Origin: Acinetobacter marinus
GTDB lineage: Bacteria; Pseudomonadota; Gammaproteobacteria; Pseudomonadales; Moraxellaceae
Assembly: GCF_900096915.1 (NCBI RefSeq)
Contig: NZ_FMYK01000004.1
Span: forward strand, 1-64,000
Direction of reading: 5' to 3'
DNA: 64,000 nt
The notes under the pieces are model-generated. The model saw nothing but the letters and a program-made list of their open reading frames with translations, was not told where the DNA came from and did no database searches. The position numbers and the translations under genes were made by a program. Of this stretch, positions 36,931 to 49,708 are shown one piece after another (the first letter of the stretch is position 1; the number at the start of each line of letters is the position of its first letter).

Positions 36931-37992
36931 ATGGTGTTAAAACTTAATTCTAAATCATCAAGGGGTGTTGTAGGTGTAGATATTGGTTCTACTTCTGTTA
37001 AGCTCATTCAACTGGGGCAGAAAGAAGGTAAATACCACGTCGAAGCCTATGGGGCGCTACCATTAGCTGAAAATGATGTGCTTGATAAAAACATCATGCA
37101 GGCTGAAAACGTAGGCGAGATCCTAGAACGGATCTATAACCTCGCCAATCCAAGCAGTAAAGAGATTGCTGCTGCAGTGCCGACTGTTGCGGTCATTACC
37201 AAAGTGATCGAAATGGATGCGGACATGGGGATGGATGAGCGTGAAGTTCAGATCCGTATGGATGCAGAGCAATATATTCCATATCCACTCGATGAAGTGA
37301 GCTTGGATTTTGAGATTATTCGTGTCAATGAAAAAAATCCAAACCGTGTCGATGTTTTGCTGGTGGCAACACGTAGCGAAAATGTCGAGCATCGTGCCGA
37401 AGTGATTGAGCTGGCTGGACTCAAGCCAAAAATCATGGATGTCGATTCTTATGCCTTAGAACGTGCATATGCATTGCTGGCAGACAGTTTGCCGATCGGA
37501 ACCAAGTTGGTGGGTGTATTGGATGTCGGTCATACCCACACCACGCTGACTGTACTCAATCAAGGTGAAGTGATCTATAGCCGTGAGCAGAGCTTTGGTG
37601 GCAAGCAGCTCACCCAAGAGATTCAACAGCGTTATGGACTGGGTTTGGAAGAAGCAAGCTACGCCAAAGAAGAGCGTAATTTGCCAGATGATTATGAGAC
37701 CGAAGTGCTTTATCCGTTTATGGATGCATTGGCACAACAAGCGGCACGTTCCTTACAGTTTTTCTTTTCCTCCTCGCAATTTTCAGAAATTGACCATCTC
37801 TTGTTGGCAGGTGGTAGTGCGCAAATTCCAGGCTTGTCGAAAATGTTGCAAGATAACTTGGGCTATCGTGTCACGCTCGCCAATCCATTTTTAAGAATGA
37901 GCTACGCACCACAAGTGGATGCAAAAAAAGTAGAACGTGATGCATCCGCTTTGTTGGTGGCTTGTGGCTTGGCGTTAAGGAGTTTTGATTAA
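36931..37992 (+). CDS. pilM: Type IV pilus inner-membrane assembly protein PilM
   Basis: 353-aa cytoplasmic actin-like ATPase of the type IV pilus alignment subcomplex. The N-terminus GVVGVDIGSTSVKLIQL is the phosphate-1 motif, LVGVLDVGHTHTTLTVL phosphate-2 and LLLAGGSAQIPGL the adenosine motif. PilM binds the short cytoplasmic tail of PilN, beginning with the KINLLPWR sequence, which is present here. First gene of pilMNOPQ, with its stop overlapping the pilN ATG by one base. An AGGGAATAG lies before the start. Confidence 0.95.
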   Translation: MVLKLNSKSSRGVVGVDIGSTSVKLIQLGQKEGKYHVEAYGALPLAENDVLDKNIMQAENVGEILERIYNLANPSSKEIAAAVPTVAVITKVIEMDADMGMDEREVQIRMDAEQYIPYPLDEVSLDFEIIRVNEKNPNRVDVLLVATRSENVEHRAEVIELAGLKPKIMDVDSYALERAYALLADSLPIGTKLVGVLDVGHTHTTLTVLNQGEVIYSREQSFGGKQLTQEIQQRYGLGLEEASYAKEERNLPDDYETEVLYPFMDALAQQAARSLQFFFSSSQFSEIDHLLLAGGSAQIPGLSKMLQDNLGYRVTLANPFLRMSYAPQVDAKKVERDASALLVACGLALRSFD

Positions 37993-38615
37993 TGGCTAAA
38001 ATTAACCTGCTGCCTTGGCGTGAAGAGCTTCGAGAGCAGCGTAAAAAAGAATTTTTCATTATTAGTGGTGCGGTTGCGGTATTGGGGATTGTGTTATCTG
38101 GTTTGATCTGGATGTACTTTAATCAACAATTACAAGACCAAAATGATGCCAATCAAACGGTGGTTACTGCGAATCAACAGTTAGACCGTCAGCTTAAAGA
38201 GCTTGATGGTTTGCAAGAGCGTAAAGAGCAAATTGTCGAGCGCATGAAGCTGATTCAGGATTTGCAGGGTGTGCGTCCTGTGATCGTACACGTCTTTGAT
38301 GAATTGGCTAAAATGACCCCAACCAATATGTACATCACTGAATTTTCACGTAAAGGTGATAAATTTACCTTGAAAGGTAAGGCGCAGGATCCAAATGTCG
38401 TGTCAGACTTCTTGCGTAACTTGGACGCTTCACCTTGGTTCCGTAATGCATTTATGAACTCGTTTGAAGCGGCAGAAGTTAAACCTGTGCAACAAGGTGC
38501 GGTTTCACCTCGTGAAGAAGATGCTTACGGTATTTTTGATGTGACTGTGGATTTGGATGAATATAGTACAGTCGCCACAGATGTACTACCTGCTGAAGAG
38601 AAGGTGGCGCCATGA
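37992..38615 (+). CDS. pilN: Type IV pilus assembly protein PilN
   Basis: 207-aa bitopic protein. The start AKINLLPWREELREQRKKEF is the conserved PilM-binding tail. It is followed by one helix (about residues 20-42), a coiled coil rich in Q, E and K (45-95) and a periplasmic ferredoxin-like domain. It forms a heterodimer with PilO and links the cytoplasmic PilM ring to PilP and PilQ. Overlaps with pilM and pilO support one operon. Confidence 0.94.
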   Translation: MAKINLLPWREELREQRKKEFFIISGAVAVLGIVLSGLIWMYFNQQLQDQNDANQTVVTANQQLDRQLKELDGLQERKEQIVERMKLIQDLQGVRPVIVHVFDELAKMTPTNMYITEFSRKGDKFTLKGKAQDPNVVSDFLRNLDASPWFRNAFMNSFEAAEVKPVQQGAVSPREEDAYGIFDVTVDLDEYSTVATDVLPAEEKVAP

Positions 38616-39325
38616 GTCTAGATAATAATGTCGATCAAATCGACGAATTTGAGCCAGCAAAGAAAAAAGGCTTTTCCTTTGAGCGTTATGTGCAGCAATT
38701 GCAACAAATGGATATGGATAATATTGGTGCTTGGCCAACCTCGGTCAAAGTCACCATGTATGTCTTTATCTTGTTGATTATTCTGGCGGCAGCTTACTTT
38801 TTGATGATTAAAGGGGTGCGAGAGGATATTGCCAATGCGGAAGCGCAAGAGGCGAATTTACTCAATGATTTTCGTAAAAAAGACTCTGAACTTCGCAATC
38901 TGCAAATGTATCAACAACAAGTGCAGTTGATGGAAGTGCAGTTTAATCAACAGCTAGAACAATTGCCTAAAGAAACTGAAATTCCAGGTCTCGTTGAAGA
39001 TATCAATATGGCTGGCGTGTCTTCTGGGCTTGAGTTTAAAAATATCAAGCTACAGCCTGAAGTGAAACAAGAAGTCTTTATTGAGCAGCCGATTGATATG
39101 TCGGTCAAAGGCAACTATCACAGCATGGGGGCTTTTGTCAGCGCAGTTGCAGCGTTACCTCGTATCGTCACCCTACATGATTTCAAATTAGAAACAGAAA
39201 AAGGTGAAGGTAGTGAAGTGCCACATTTGAAGATGGATGTCAAAGCGAAAACTTATCGCTACATGTCTGAACTTGAAATTGCTGATGAGAAGAACGCTGC
39301 ATTAAAAGAGGAGCCGAAGAAATGA
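38612..39325 (+). CDS. pilO: Type IV pilus assembly protein PilO
   Basis: 237-aa bitopic partner of PilN. The cytoplasmic N-terminus includes MDMDNIGAWPTSVKV, then one helix (about residues 48-66), a coiled coil (EAQEANLLNDFRKKDSELRN) and a C-terminal domain with the conserved GNYHSMGAFVSAVAALPRIV. It helps align the pilus motor and secretin. It overlaps pilN and pilP by four bases each. Confidence 0.94.
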   Translation: MSLDNNVDQIDEFEPAKKKGFSFERYVQQLQQMDMDNIGAWPTSVKVTMYVFILLIILAAAYFLMIKGVREDIANAEAQEANLLNDFRKKDSELRNLQMYQQQVQLMEVQFNQQLEQLPKETEIPGLVEDINMAGVSSGLEFKNIKLQPEVKQEVFIEQPIDMSVKGNYHSMGAFVSAVAALPRIVTLHDFKLETEKGEGSEVPHLKMDVKAKTYRYMSELEIADEKNAALKEEPKK

Positions 39326-39858
39326 GAAATCAAAAATCGCTCTTAAAAGTGACTCTTGTTGCATCAACAGTGTTATTGATGGTGGGCTGTGAGTCTCGTG
39401 TCGAGAATGTGCAAACCAAAATGAATGAAATTCGTAATGCACAACCTTTGCCGATTGAACCGCCACCTGTGTTTACCCCTGTGCCGAGTTATTCATATTC
39501 GAGCTTTAGTGCAAAAAGTCCATTTGTGCCGACCAGTATTGCACGTGAGTTGCAAATTATGGCGGGTAAACGGGTCTATCCAAACTTTGCTCGACCAAAA
39601 CAGCCGCTTGAAGACTACACTTTGGAAGAGCTATTGATGAAAGGCACCATGAAAAGTGCTTCTGGTCGTATCGTGGCATTAATCCAGTCGCCAGATAATC
39701 AGCTTGAGCAGGTGCAAATTGGTAGTTATATGGGTAAAAACCATGGTCGAATTGTCTCAATTAATCCAAATCAAATCTCACTATTGGAAATAGTGCCAGA
39801 CGGGCAGGATGGTTTTATCGAACGTCCTCGTACTTTGATTTTGCACGGTGACGCTTGA
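39322..39858 (+). CDS. pilP: Type IV pilus lipoprotein PilP
   Basis: 178-aa lipoprotein. The signal peptide ends in LLMVGC, a lipobox with the acylated Cys at about residue 23. A proline-rich linker leads to the beta-sandwich HR domain, with the conserved SPFVPT start and LEDYTLEELLMKGTM. The GRIVSINPNQISLLEIVPDG region binds the PilQ N0 domain. It connects PilNO with the outer-membrane secretin. Confidence 0.94.
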   Translation: MRNQKSLLKVTLVASTVLLMVGCESRVENVQTKMNEIRNAQPLPIEPPPVFTPVPSYSYSSFSAKSPFVPTSIARELQIMAGKRVYPNFARPKQPLEDYTLEELLMKGTMKSASGRIVALIQSPDNQLEQVQIGSYMGKNHGRIVSINPNQISLLEIVPDGQDGFIERPRTLILHGDA

Positions 39859-39876
39859 TAAAGGAAGATTATAGAA

Positions 39877-42060
39877 ATGAATAAAACGAAATTAATGGGT
39901 GAAATGGGGGTCGTGATGAGTATGCAACGCACCATGAAAAGATTTGCATTAACAGCGGTGGCTTTTGGGGTTGTACAGGTTGTGAGTGCACAAGTGTCGA
40001 TTACGCAAGTTGTACCGATGACGACAGCGGATCAAGGCACAGAACTACGCATCATGTTTAATGGCTTGCCAGTTCAGCCAAAGGCGTATGAATTGCAATC
40101 ACCAGCCCGCTTAATCCTTGACTTTGAAGGCGCAGCAAATACGGTGGCGTCGAGTGTGGCGGTCAATACTTCTGAAATTGCTAATGTCGACGTATTGCAG
40201 GATGCTGAGCGTTCACGCTTGACGGTGCACCTAAAAGAACATGGTGCATTTACCACACGTACCGAAGGTAACACATTTGTATTGAAAGTTGCGCCTGAGC
40301 TCGGACAGTCAGTTGCTTTGCCGAGTAATGTCATGCAGCCGACTTATCAGCAGAATATGGGGCTGAGTAATATTGGCTTTGAGCGTGGTTCGCAAGGCGA
40401 AGGTTTGGTCAATATTCAATTGGGTAATGCACATGCACCTGTCGATGTACAACAACAAGGTAGTAAAATTGTGGTGCGTATGCTTGGGACAAAGATTCCA
40501 GCGCATTTGGCTCGCCGTTTAAATGTGGGTGACTTTAATACGCCAGTGACGACAGTTGATGCCTATAATGAAGGTAGTAATGGTGTTGTAGTTATTCAAC
40601 CGAGTGGTAGCTATGAATATATGGCATATCAGGCGGAGGATAAGCTCACTATTAGTGTGAAGCGTCCTGTTGATAACTCAGTTGCCTCAACGCGTGCACC
40701 GCAGACCTATTCAGGTAAGAAAATTTCACTCGATTTTCAAGACATTCCAGTGCGTCAAGTCTTACAATTATTGGCTGAATTCACCGATGTCAATATGGTG
40801 GCTGCAGATTCAGTACAAGGGCAAATTTCGATTCGCCTAAAAGATGTGCCTTGGGATCAAGCGCTGGATATTATCCTAAAAAGTAAAAATCTAGATAAGC
40901 GTCGTAATGGTAATGTGATCTGGATTGCGCCTGTATCAGAGCTCATTAAAGCGGAAGAAGATGAAGCGAAAGCGATTGCACAAAGTGTGAAGTTGGCGCC
41001 GATTCAAACCGATTATATTCAGTTGAATTATGCCAAAGTCGCTGATGTCGAGAAGTTGATTACCGAGCGTAAGAATGCGACCACAACAGGAAATACACAA
41101 AATACAGCAAATAATGATGAACTGGCAGGCAATCTGCTCAGTCCTCGTGGATCGGTATCGAGCGACATTCGTACCAATACCTTGATCGTCAATGATACAG
41201 CACAAAAGATCGATGAAATTCGCAAGATGATCGAGCTGATCGATGTGCCAGTCAAGCAAGTGATGATTGAGGCACGTATTGTACGAGCATCAAATGACTT
41301 TAGTAAGGCATTCGGTGTGAAGTGGGGTGTATTGTCTCAAGGTATTACCAATAATAATGACTTGCTTGTCGGTGGTAGCAATCAGACTTTATGGGATTTA
41401 CGTGATCCTGAAGAAGATGATGTGACGGGTGGCTATAGTTACGATATTGAAACACCTGATAATCTCAATGTCGATCTTGGTGTGGAAAATGCAGCAGGGA
41501 AAATCGCTTTTGGTTTAATCAGTTTATCTGACTTTATGCTGGATTTGGAGTTATCTGCTTCTGAGGCAGATGGCTTGACCGAAATCGTATCGACACCAAA
41601 AGTCTTAACCGCAGATAAGCAAAAAGCATCGATTAAATCTGGTGTGCAAATTCCATATCAAACCACTTCGGGTACGGGTACGGGTGCAACCACGCAGATT
41701 GAGTTTAAAGATGCGGTCTTACTCTTGGATGTCACGCCAAGCATTACCCCTGATGGCAAAGTCAGTATGAAGCTCAATATTGCTAAAGATGCGTTGGCAG
41801 GTTATGCGGAAAATGGCGAAGCGTTGATTTCAACCAATCAGATCGATACCAATGTGTTGGTGAATAATGGTGAAACCATTGTACTGGGTGGTGTGTTTGA
41901 GACTGAAAACTCAAATAGTGTGACTAAAGTGCCGTTCTTTGGTGATTTACCGTGGGTGGGGAATTTATTTAAAACCACATCCAAAGTCGATAATCGTAAT
42001 GAGCTATTGATTTTCGTTACGCCTCGAATCGTCAATGACAATAGCACAGCAAATCGTTAA
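39877..42060 (+). CDS. pilQ: Type IV pilus secretin PilQ
   Basis: 727-aa outer-membrane secretin through which the pilus exits. After a signal peptide (cleavage likely after VVSAQ) come one or two AMIN domains that bind peptidoglycan, the N0/STN domain (ISLDFQDIPVRQVLQLLAEF), the N1 domain, and the secretin core with VPFFGDLPWVGNLFKTT and NELLIFVTPRIV at the end. Several ATGs in the first 25 codons leave the exact start open. Follows pilP by 18 bases. Confidence 0.95.
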   Translation: MNKTKLMGEMGVVMSMQRTMKRFALTAVAFGVVQVVSAQVSITQVVPMTTADQGTELRIMFNGLPVQPKAYELQSPARLILDFEGAANTVASSVAVNTSEIANVDVLQDAERSRLTVHLKEHGAFTTRTEGNTFVLKVAPELGQSVALPSNVMQPTYQQNMGLSNIGFERGSQGEGLVNIQLGNAHAPVDVQQQGSKIVVRMLGTKIPAHLARRLNVGDFNTPVTTVDAYNEGSNGVVVIQPSGSYEYMAYQAEDKLTISVKRPVDNSVASTRAPQTYSGKKISLDFQDIPVRQVLQLLAEFTDVNMVAADSVQGQISIRLKDVPWDQALDIILKSKNLDKRRNGNVIWIAPVSELIKAEEDEAKAIAQSVKLAPIQTDYIQLNYAKVADVEKLITERKNATTTGNTQNTANNDELAGNLLSPRGSVSSDIRTNTLIVNDTAQKIDEIRKMIELIDVPVKQVMIEARIVRASNDFSKAFGVKWGVLSQGITNNNDLLVGGSNQTLWDLRDPEEDDVTGGYSYDIETPDNLNVDLGVENAAGKIAFGLISLSDFMLDLELSASEADGLTEIVSTPKVLTADKQKASIKSGVQIPYQTTSGTGTGATTQIEFKDAVLLLDVTPSITPDGKVSMKLNIAKDALAGYAENGEALISTNQIDTNVLVNNGETIVLGGVFETENSNSVTKVPFFGDLPWVGNLFKTTSKVDNRNELLIFVTPRIVNDNSTANR

Positions 42061-42096
42061 ACTATCAGGAATAGCGATATAGTTTGAAGGTGTTCA

Positions 42097-42642
42097 TTGA
42101 ACAACCATGTTAAAACAAAGGATCTGCCAAATATCTATTTGGTAGGTCCAATGGGTGCAGGAAAAACCACCATTGGTCGACACCTTGCAGAGTTGCTTGG
42201 TCGAGAGTTTATGGATAGTGACCATGAAATCGAGGCACGTACAGGTGCCAATATTCCGTGGATTTTTGAAAAGGAAGGCGAGCCTGGCTTTCGTTTGCGT
42301 GAAAAAAACGTGATCGCAGATCTGACCAATAAGAAAAATTTAGTGCTTGCCACAGGTGGTGGTGCCGTGACTCAGCCTGAAAATCGTCTGCATTTACATC
42401 GTCGTGGTATTACAGTGTATTTGCTGACTTCAGTTGATATTCAACTGATGCGTACTTATCGAGACAAAAACCGTCCATTACTACAAGTCGAGCATCCTGA
42501 ACAGCGCTTGCAAAGTCTACTGGAGGAGCGTGATCCGTTGTATCGTGAGGTGGCGCATTTTGTGGTAGAGACGCATCAAGGTTCTGCACGTGATTTGGCG
42601 CAAAAGATTTTACAATTAATTGTTGAAAATCCGTTAACATAA
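42097..42642 (+). CDS. aroK: Shikimate kinase
   Basis: 181-aa cytoplasmic enzyme that phosphorylates shikimate at O3 in aromatic amino-acid synthesis. Walker A is GPMGAGKTTIGR, the shikimate-binding DSDHEIE and GFRLRE motifs are present, and GGGAVTQ and RPLLQ complete the site. The start must be TTG at 42097: a stop codon lies four codons upstream, and the next in-frame Met is inside the P-loop. GAAGG is placed before the TTG. It lies in the pilQ-aroK-aroB order common in gammaproteobacteria. Confidence 0.94.
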   Translation: MNNHVKTKDLPNIYLVGPMGAGKTTIGRHLAELLGREFMDSDHEIEARTGANIPWIFEKEGEPGFRLREKNVIADLTNKKNLVLATGGGAVTQPENRLHLHRRGITVYLLTSVDIQLMRTYRDKNRPLLQVEHPEQRLQSLLEERDPLYREVAHFVVETHQGSARDLAQKILQLIVENPLT

Positions 42643-42679
42643 GCCATCGTTTAAATCTTTTCATTTTAATGTATTTTCC

Positions 42680-43765
42680 ATGCAAACTTTATTTGTCGAA
42701 TTAGGCGAACGTCGCTATCCAATCTTCATTGGGCATCAGCTCGACGGTTCAAAACTATTAAATCAATATATCTCATCACAACAGGTGATGATTGTCAGCA
42801 ATACCACGGTTGCCGATTTATATTTGGATCATTATCTACAGCAATTCCAAGCGATGGGTAAAACTATCGCCACGTGTATTTTGCCTGATGGTGAAAAATA
42901 TAAAGATTTTCAGCATTTGCATTTGATTTTTGATGCCTTGCTTGAGGCGGGTTTTAATCGGGATTGTACGGTGATTGCCTTGGGTGGTGGCGTTATTGGT
43001 GATATGGCAGGCTATGCGGCAGCATCTTTTCAGCGTGGCGTGAAGTTTGTACAGATTCCAACCACATTGTTGTCGCAAGTGGATTCGAGTGTTGGTGGCA
43101 AAACGGGCATTAATCATCCGCTTGGCAAAAATATGATCGGCGCATTTAAGCAACCCGAAGCGGTGCTCGCGGATATGGCGGTGCTGGATACTTTGCCTGA
43201 TCGTGAGCTGTCTGCAGGCTTGGCTGAAGTCATTAAATATGCGTTGCTTGGCGACTTGGAGTTTCTGACTTGGCTTGAGCTGAATATGGCAAAATTGCTC
43301 GATCGTGATCGTGAAGCCTTGGCGGAAGCGGTCTATCGTTGCTGTGCGCATAAAGCTCACATCGTGGCTGCCGATGAGATGGAAAAAGGTGATCGTGCCT
43401 TATTGAATCTTGGGCATACTTACGGGCATGCGATTGAGTCGTATATGGGCTATGGCACATGGCTACATGGTGAGGCGGTTGCTGCGGGAATGGTCATGGC
43501 GGCGAGTTTGTCTGCACAGCTCGGTTGGATTGATAGTAAAGATGTGGTGCGTGTTAAGGAAATTTTGAGCCAAGCCAATTTGCCAATTGCAAGCCCACGG
43601 ATTCCTGTAGATGAATTTTTGGCGTATATGGCGCACGATAAAAAAGTGCTGAATGGTCAGCTGCGTTTGGTTCTTCTCAAAGGATTGGGTCAAGCGGTGA
43701 TGAGCAAAGACTTTGAGCAATCACAACTCATTCAATCCATTCAAGACAATTTGCTTGCAGAGTAG
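42680..43765 (+). CDS. aroB: 3-dehydroquinate synthase
   Basis: 361-aa NAD- and metal-dependent enzyme converting DAHP to 3-dehydroquinate, the second step of the shikimate pathway. GGGVIGDMAGYAAASFQRG and PTTLLSQVDSSVGGKTGIN bind NAD and substrate. Metal ligands are in SAGLAEVIKYALL (Glu), NLGHTYGHAIE (His) and WLHGEAVAAGMV (His). Length and start are typical. Part of the aroK-aroB-SPOR unit. Confidence 0.95.
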   Translation: MQTLFVELGERRYPIFIGHQLDGSKLLNQYISSQQVMIVSNTTVADLYLDHYLQQFQAMGKTIATCILPDGEKYKDFQHLHLIFDALLEAGFNRDCTVIALGGGVIGDMAGYAAASFQRGVKFVQIPTTLLSQVDSSVGGKTGINHPLGKNMIGAFKQPEAVLADMAVLDTLPDRELSAGLAEVIKYALLGDLEFLTWLELNMAKLLDRDREALAEAVYRCCAHKAHIVAADEMEKGDRALLNLGHTYGHAIESYMGYGTWLHGEAVAAGMVMAASLSAQLGWIDSKDVVRVKEILSQANLPIASPRIPVDEFLAYMAHDKKVLNGQLRLVLLKGLGQAVMSKDFEQSQLIQSIQDNLLAE

Positions 43766-43774
43766 GTAATTCAG

Positions 43775-44659
43775 ATGGTCAATACGGCAAAATTGTGGCA
43801 AAACGTCAAACAAGCACTGTGGCTCAGCTTGGCGATCACTTGCTTAGTGATTGTATTGATCTTTTGGGCGATGCAAGCAAAATCTAATAAGACCAAAGAG
43901 GTTGTACCCGTCGAAGTGCAAGATGTCGCAGAAAACAGTGCGATTCAGCAGCAGTCTGTGTTAATGGAAAAGAAAATAGGCACTTTCCAAGATGAAGTGC
44001 CACCAATTGATCTACTAAAACGGAATGCTTTGGCGGGCGACCATGAACCAGAATTTCGTGGTTCGAGTTTTATCGCTGAAAACAAAAATGCATGGACTTT
44101 GCAACTGTTAAAAGTTGCCGAAGAAGATGTCATCCGCTCTTACTTGAATGGTCGAGAAGATCGCAGTCAATTTTATTATTTCCGTTTAGATGACCAAAAG
44201 AAAAATAAAGTGGAATATGTGTTGACCTATGGTTTGTTTAAAAATACCAAAGCGGCGATTGATCAAGCGCAAAAACTGAATTTTGGCTTACCGAAAACTG
44301 TGAAGGTGTTGCCTGAGAAACTCAATAGCTATGCCAGTCTAGTCAATGATCTTGGCAGTGATGAAAATAAATCATCGACAGAATTGCGTTCGGTACTATT
44401 AACTCGCACAGCATTACCACGAGTGCCTGTTGTACCACAAGTCACACCGTCAACTTCTGCATCATCATCGACCAGTAATACGGGTGGAACTACCACCACG
44501 ATACAGCGCAAAGACGATGCGGGAACGGTGCAAAGCACAAATACGGAGCATTCTCAGGTCAAACCTCGAAATAATTCAACAAATGCACCATCAGAATCAA
44601 CACAACCATCAACAACACCTGCTCAGCAAGCACCAACGCAAATTATTGATCCATTTTAA
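43775..44659 (+). CDS. SPOR-domain inner-membrane protein (DamX-like position)
   Basis: 294-aa bitopic protein with a short cytoplasmic start, one helix (about residues 13-32), and a SPOR-like domain at about 103-180 (AWTLQLLKVAEEDVIRSYL, then VEYVLTYGLFKNTKAAIDQA). A long S/T/P/Q-rich tail follows. SPOR domains bind denuded glycan strands at the division septum. The position after aroKB is that of DamX in enterobacteria, though the domain order differs. Starts 9 bases after aroB. Confidence 0.82.
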   Translation: MVNTAKLWQNVKQALWLSLAITCLVIVLIFWAMQAKSNKTKEVVPVEVQDVAENSAIQQQSVLMEKKIGTFQDEVPPIDLLKRNALAGDHEPEFRGSSFIAENKNAWTLQLLKVAEEDVIRSYLNGREDRSQFYYFRLDDQKKNKVEYVLTYGLFKNTKAAIDQAQKLNFGLPKTVKVLPEKLNSYASLVNDLGSDENKSSTELRSVLLTRTALPRVPVVPQVTPSTSASSSTSNTGGTTTTIQRKDDAGTVQSTNTEHSQVKPRNNSTNAPSESTQPSTTPAQQAPTQIIDPF

Positions 44660-44854
44660 TGCACCAAAATAAAGCAAAAGTGAGCTAGCAACAAAGAAAA
44701 AGCATTTGTGCTGTATATTGGTGCTTGTTTGTGCGCAAATTTGGAGCAAGTGATTTATTGTGCTTTTGTAACTCATTGTTTGTGAAATAGTATTTATTTA
44801 ATTTATATGGCATATTTATTGCTTTATTAATTCCTTAAATCGACATAAAATCGA

Positions 44855-44882
44855 TTGTTGCAGAATACTTTTATTCTATAGT
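44855..44882 (+). promoter_or_regulatory. Candidate sigma70 promoter of gltBD
   Basis: TTGTTG (44855-44860) and TATAGT (44877-44882) are separated by 16 bases. The predicted start would be near 44890, giving a leader of about 250 nt before gltB. This is the best promoter-like pair in the 480-base gap. The 200 bases before it (44660-44854) are AT-rich and show nothing else. Confidence 0.45.
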
Positions 44883-44911
44883 TACACTCCTGTTCATCAA
44901 ACACATCAGCT

Positions 44912-44929
44912 TGCAAATCGGGATTTGCA
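44912..44929. promoter_or_regulatory. 18-bp palindrome in the gltB leader, candidate operator
   Basis: TGCAAATC-GG-GATTTGCA is a perfect inverted repeat with 8-base arms and a 2-base centre, about 20-40 bases downstream of the predicted transcription start. The form suits a dimeric repressor site; as RNA it would also form a hairpin. The regulator is not known from the sequence. Confidence 0.5.
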
Positions 44930-44944
44930 TTGGTTGGTTGTTCA

Positions 44945-45103
44945 ATGAGAAAATACGTCGCTAAACATTTCACAGCATGCTTTCTAACAGTACGGTTTCC
45001 TCTGATTTTCGTTTTGTTGCCAGTCTTGTCTAAGGTGTTTAGTCGCTTAGGGTTGCGATCAAACATTAGTAACGATAATGCTTTGGTTTTTTCGGTTTCT
45101 TGA
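44945..45103 (+). CDS. Possible 52-aa leader peptide upstream of gltB
   Basis: An ATG frame encodes MRKYVAKHFTACFLTVRFPL, then a hydrophobic stretch and a polar end. It has a basic start and one potential membrane helix. Its stop codon overlaps the left arm of a strong hairpin (45101-45119) that ends 22 bases before the gltB ATG. That layout suits a translated leader but may be chance; no good Shine-Dalgarno was seen. Confidence 0.25.
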   Translation: MRKYVAKHFTACFLTVRFPLIFVLLPVLSKVFSRLGLRSNISNDNALVFSVS

Positions 45104-45119
45104 CTCAGTTGCTGAGTCA
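45101..45119 (+). promoter_or_regulatory. Hairpin just upstream of gltB
   Basis: TGACTCAG-TTG-CTGAGTCA is a perfect 8-base inverted repeat with a 3-base loop, 22 bases before the gltB ATG. It could be a protein-binding site or an RNA hairpin affecting access to the gltB ribosome-binding site (AGAAGG). No T run follows, so it is not a classic terminator. Confidence 0.45.
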
Positions 45120-45141
45120 TCTTCATTAAGAAGGGTACGCT

Positions 45142-49629
<4,488 letters not shown>

Positions 49630-49708
49630 CCCTGCATTGAATAGGCAGATACGACGTCACTCGAACCCAATATACGACTGACGTTCGCATCTACCCACGG
49701 AGAGAAAC

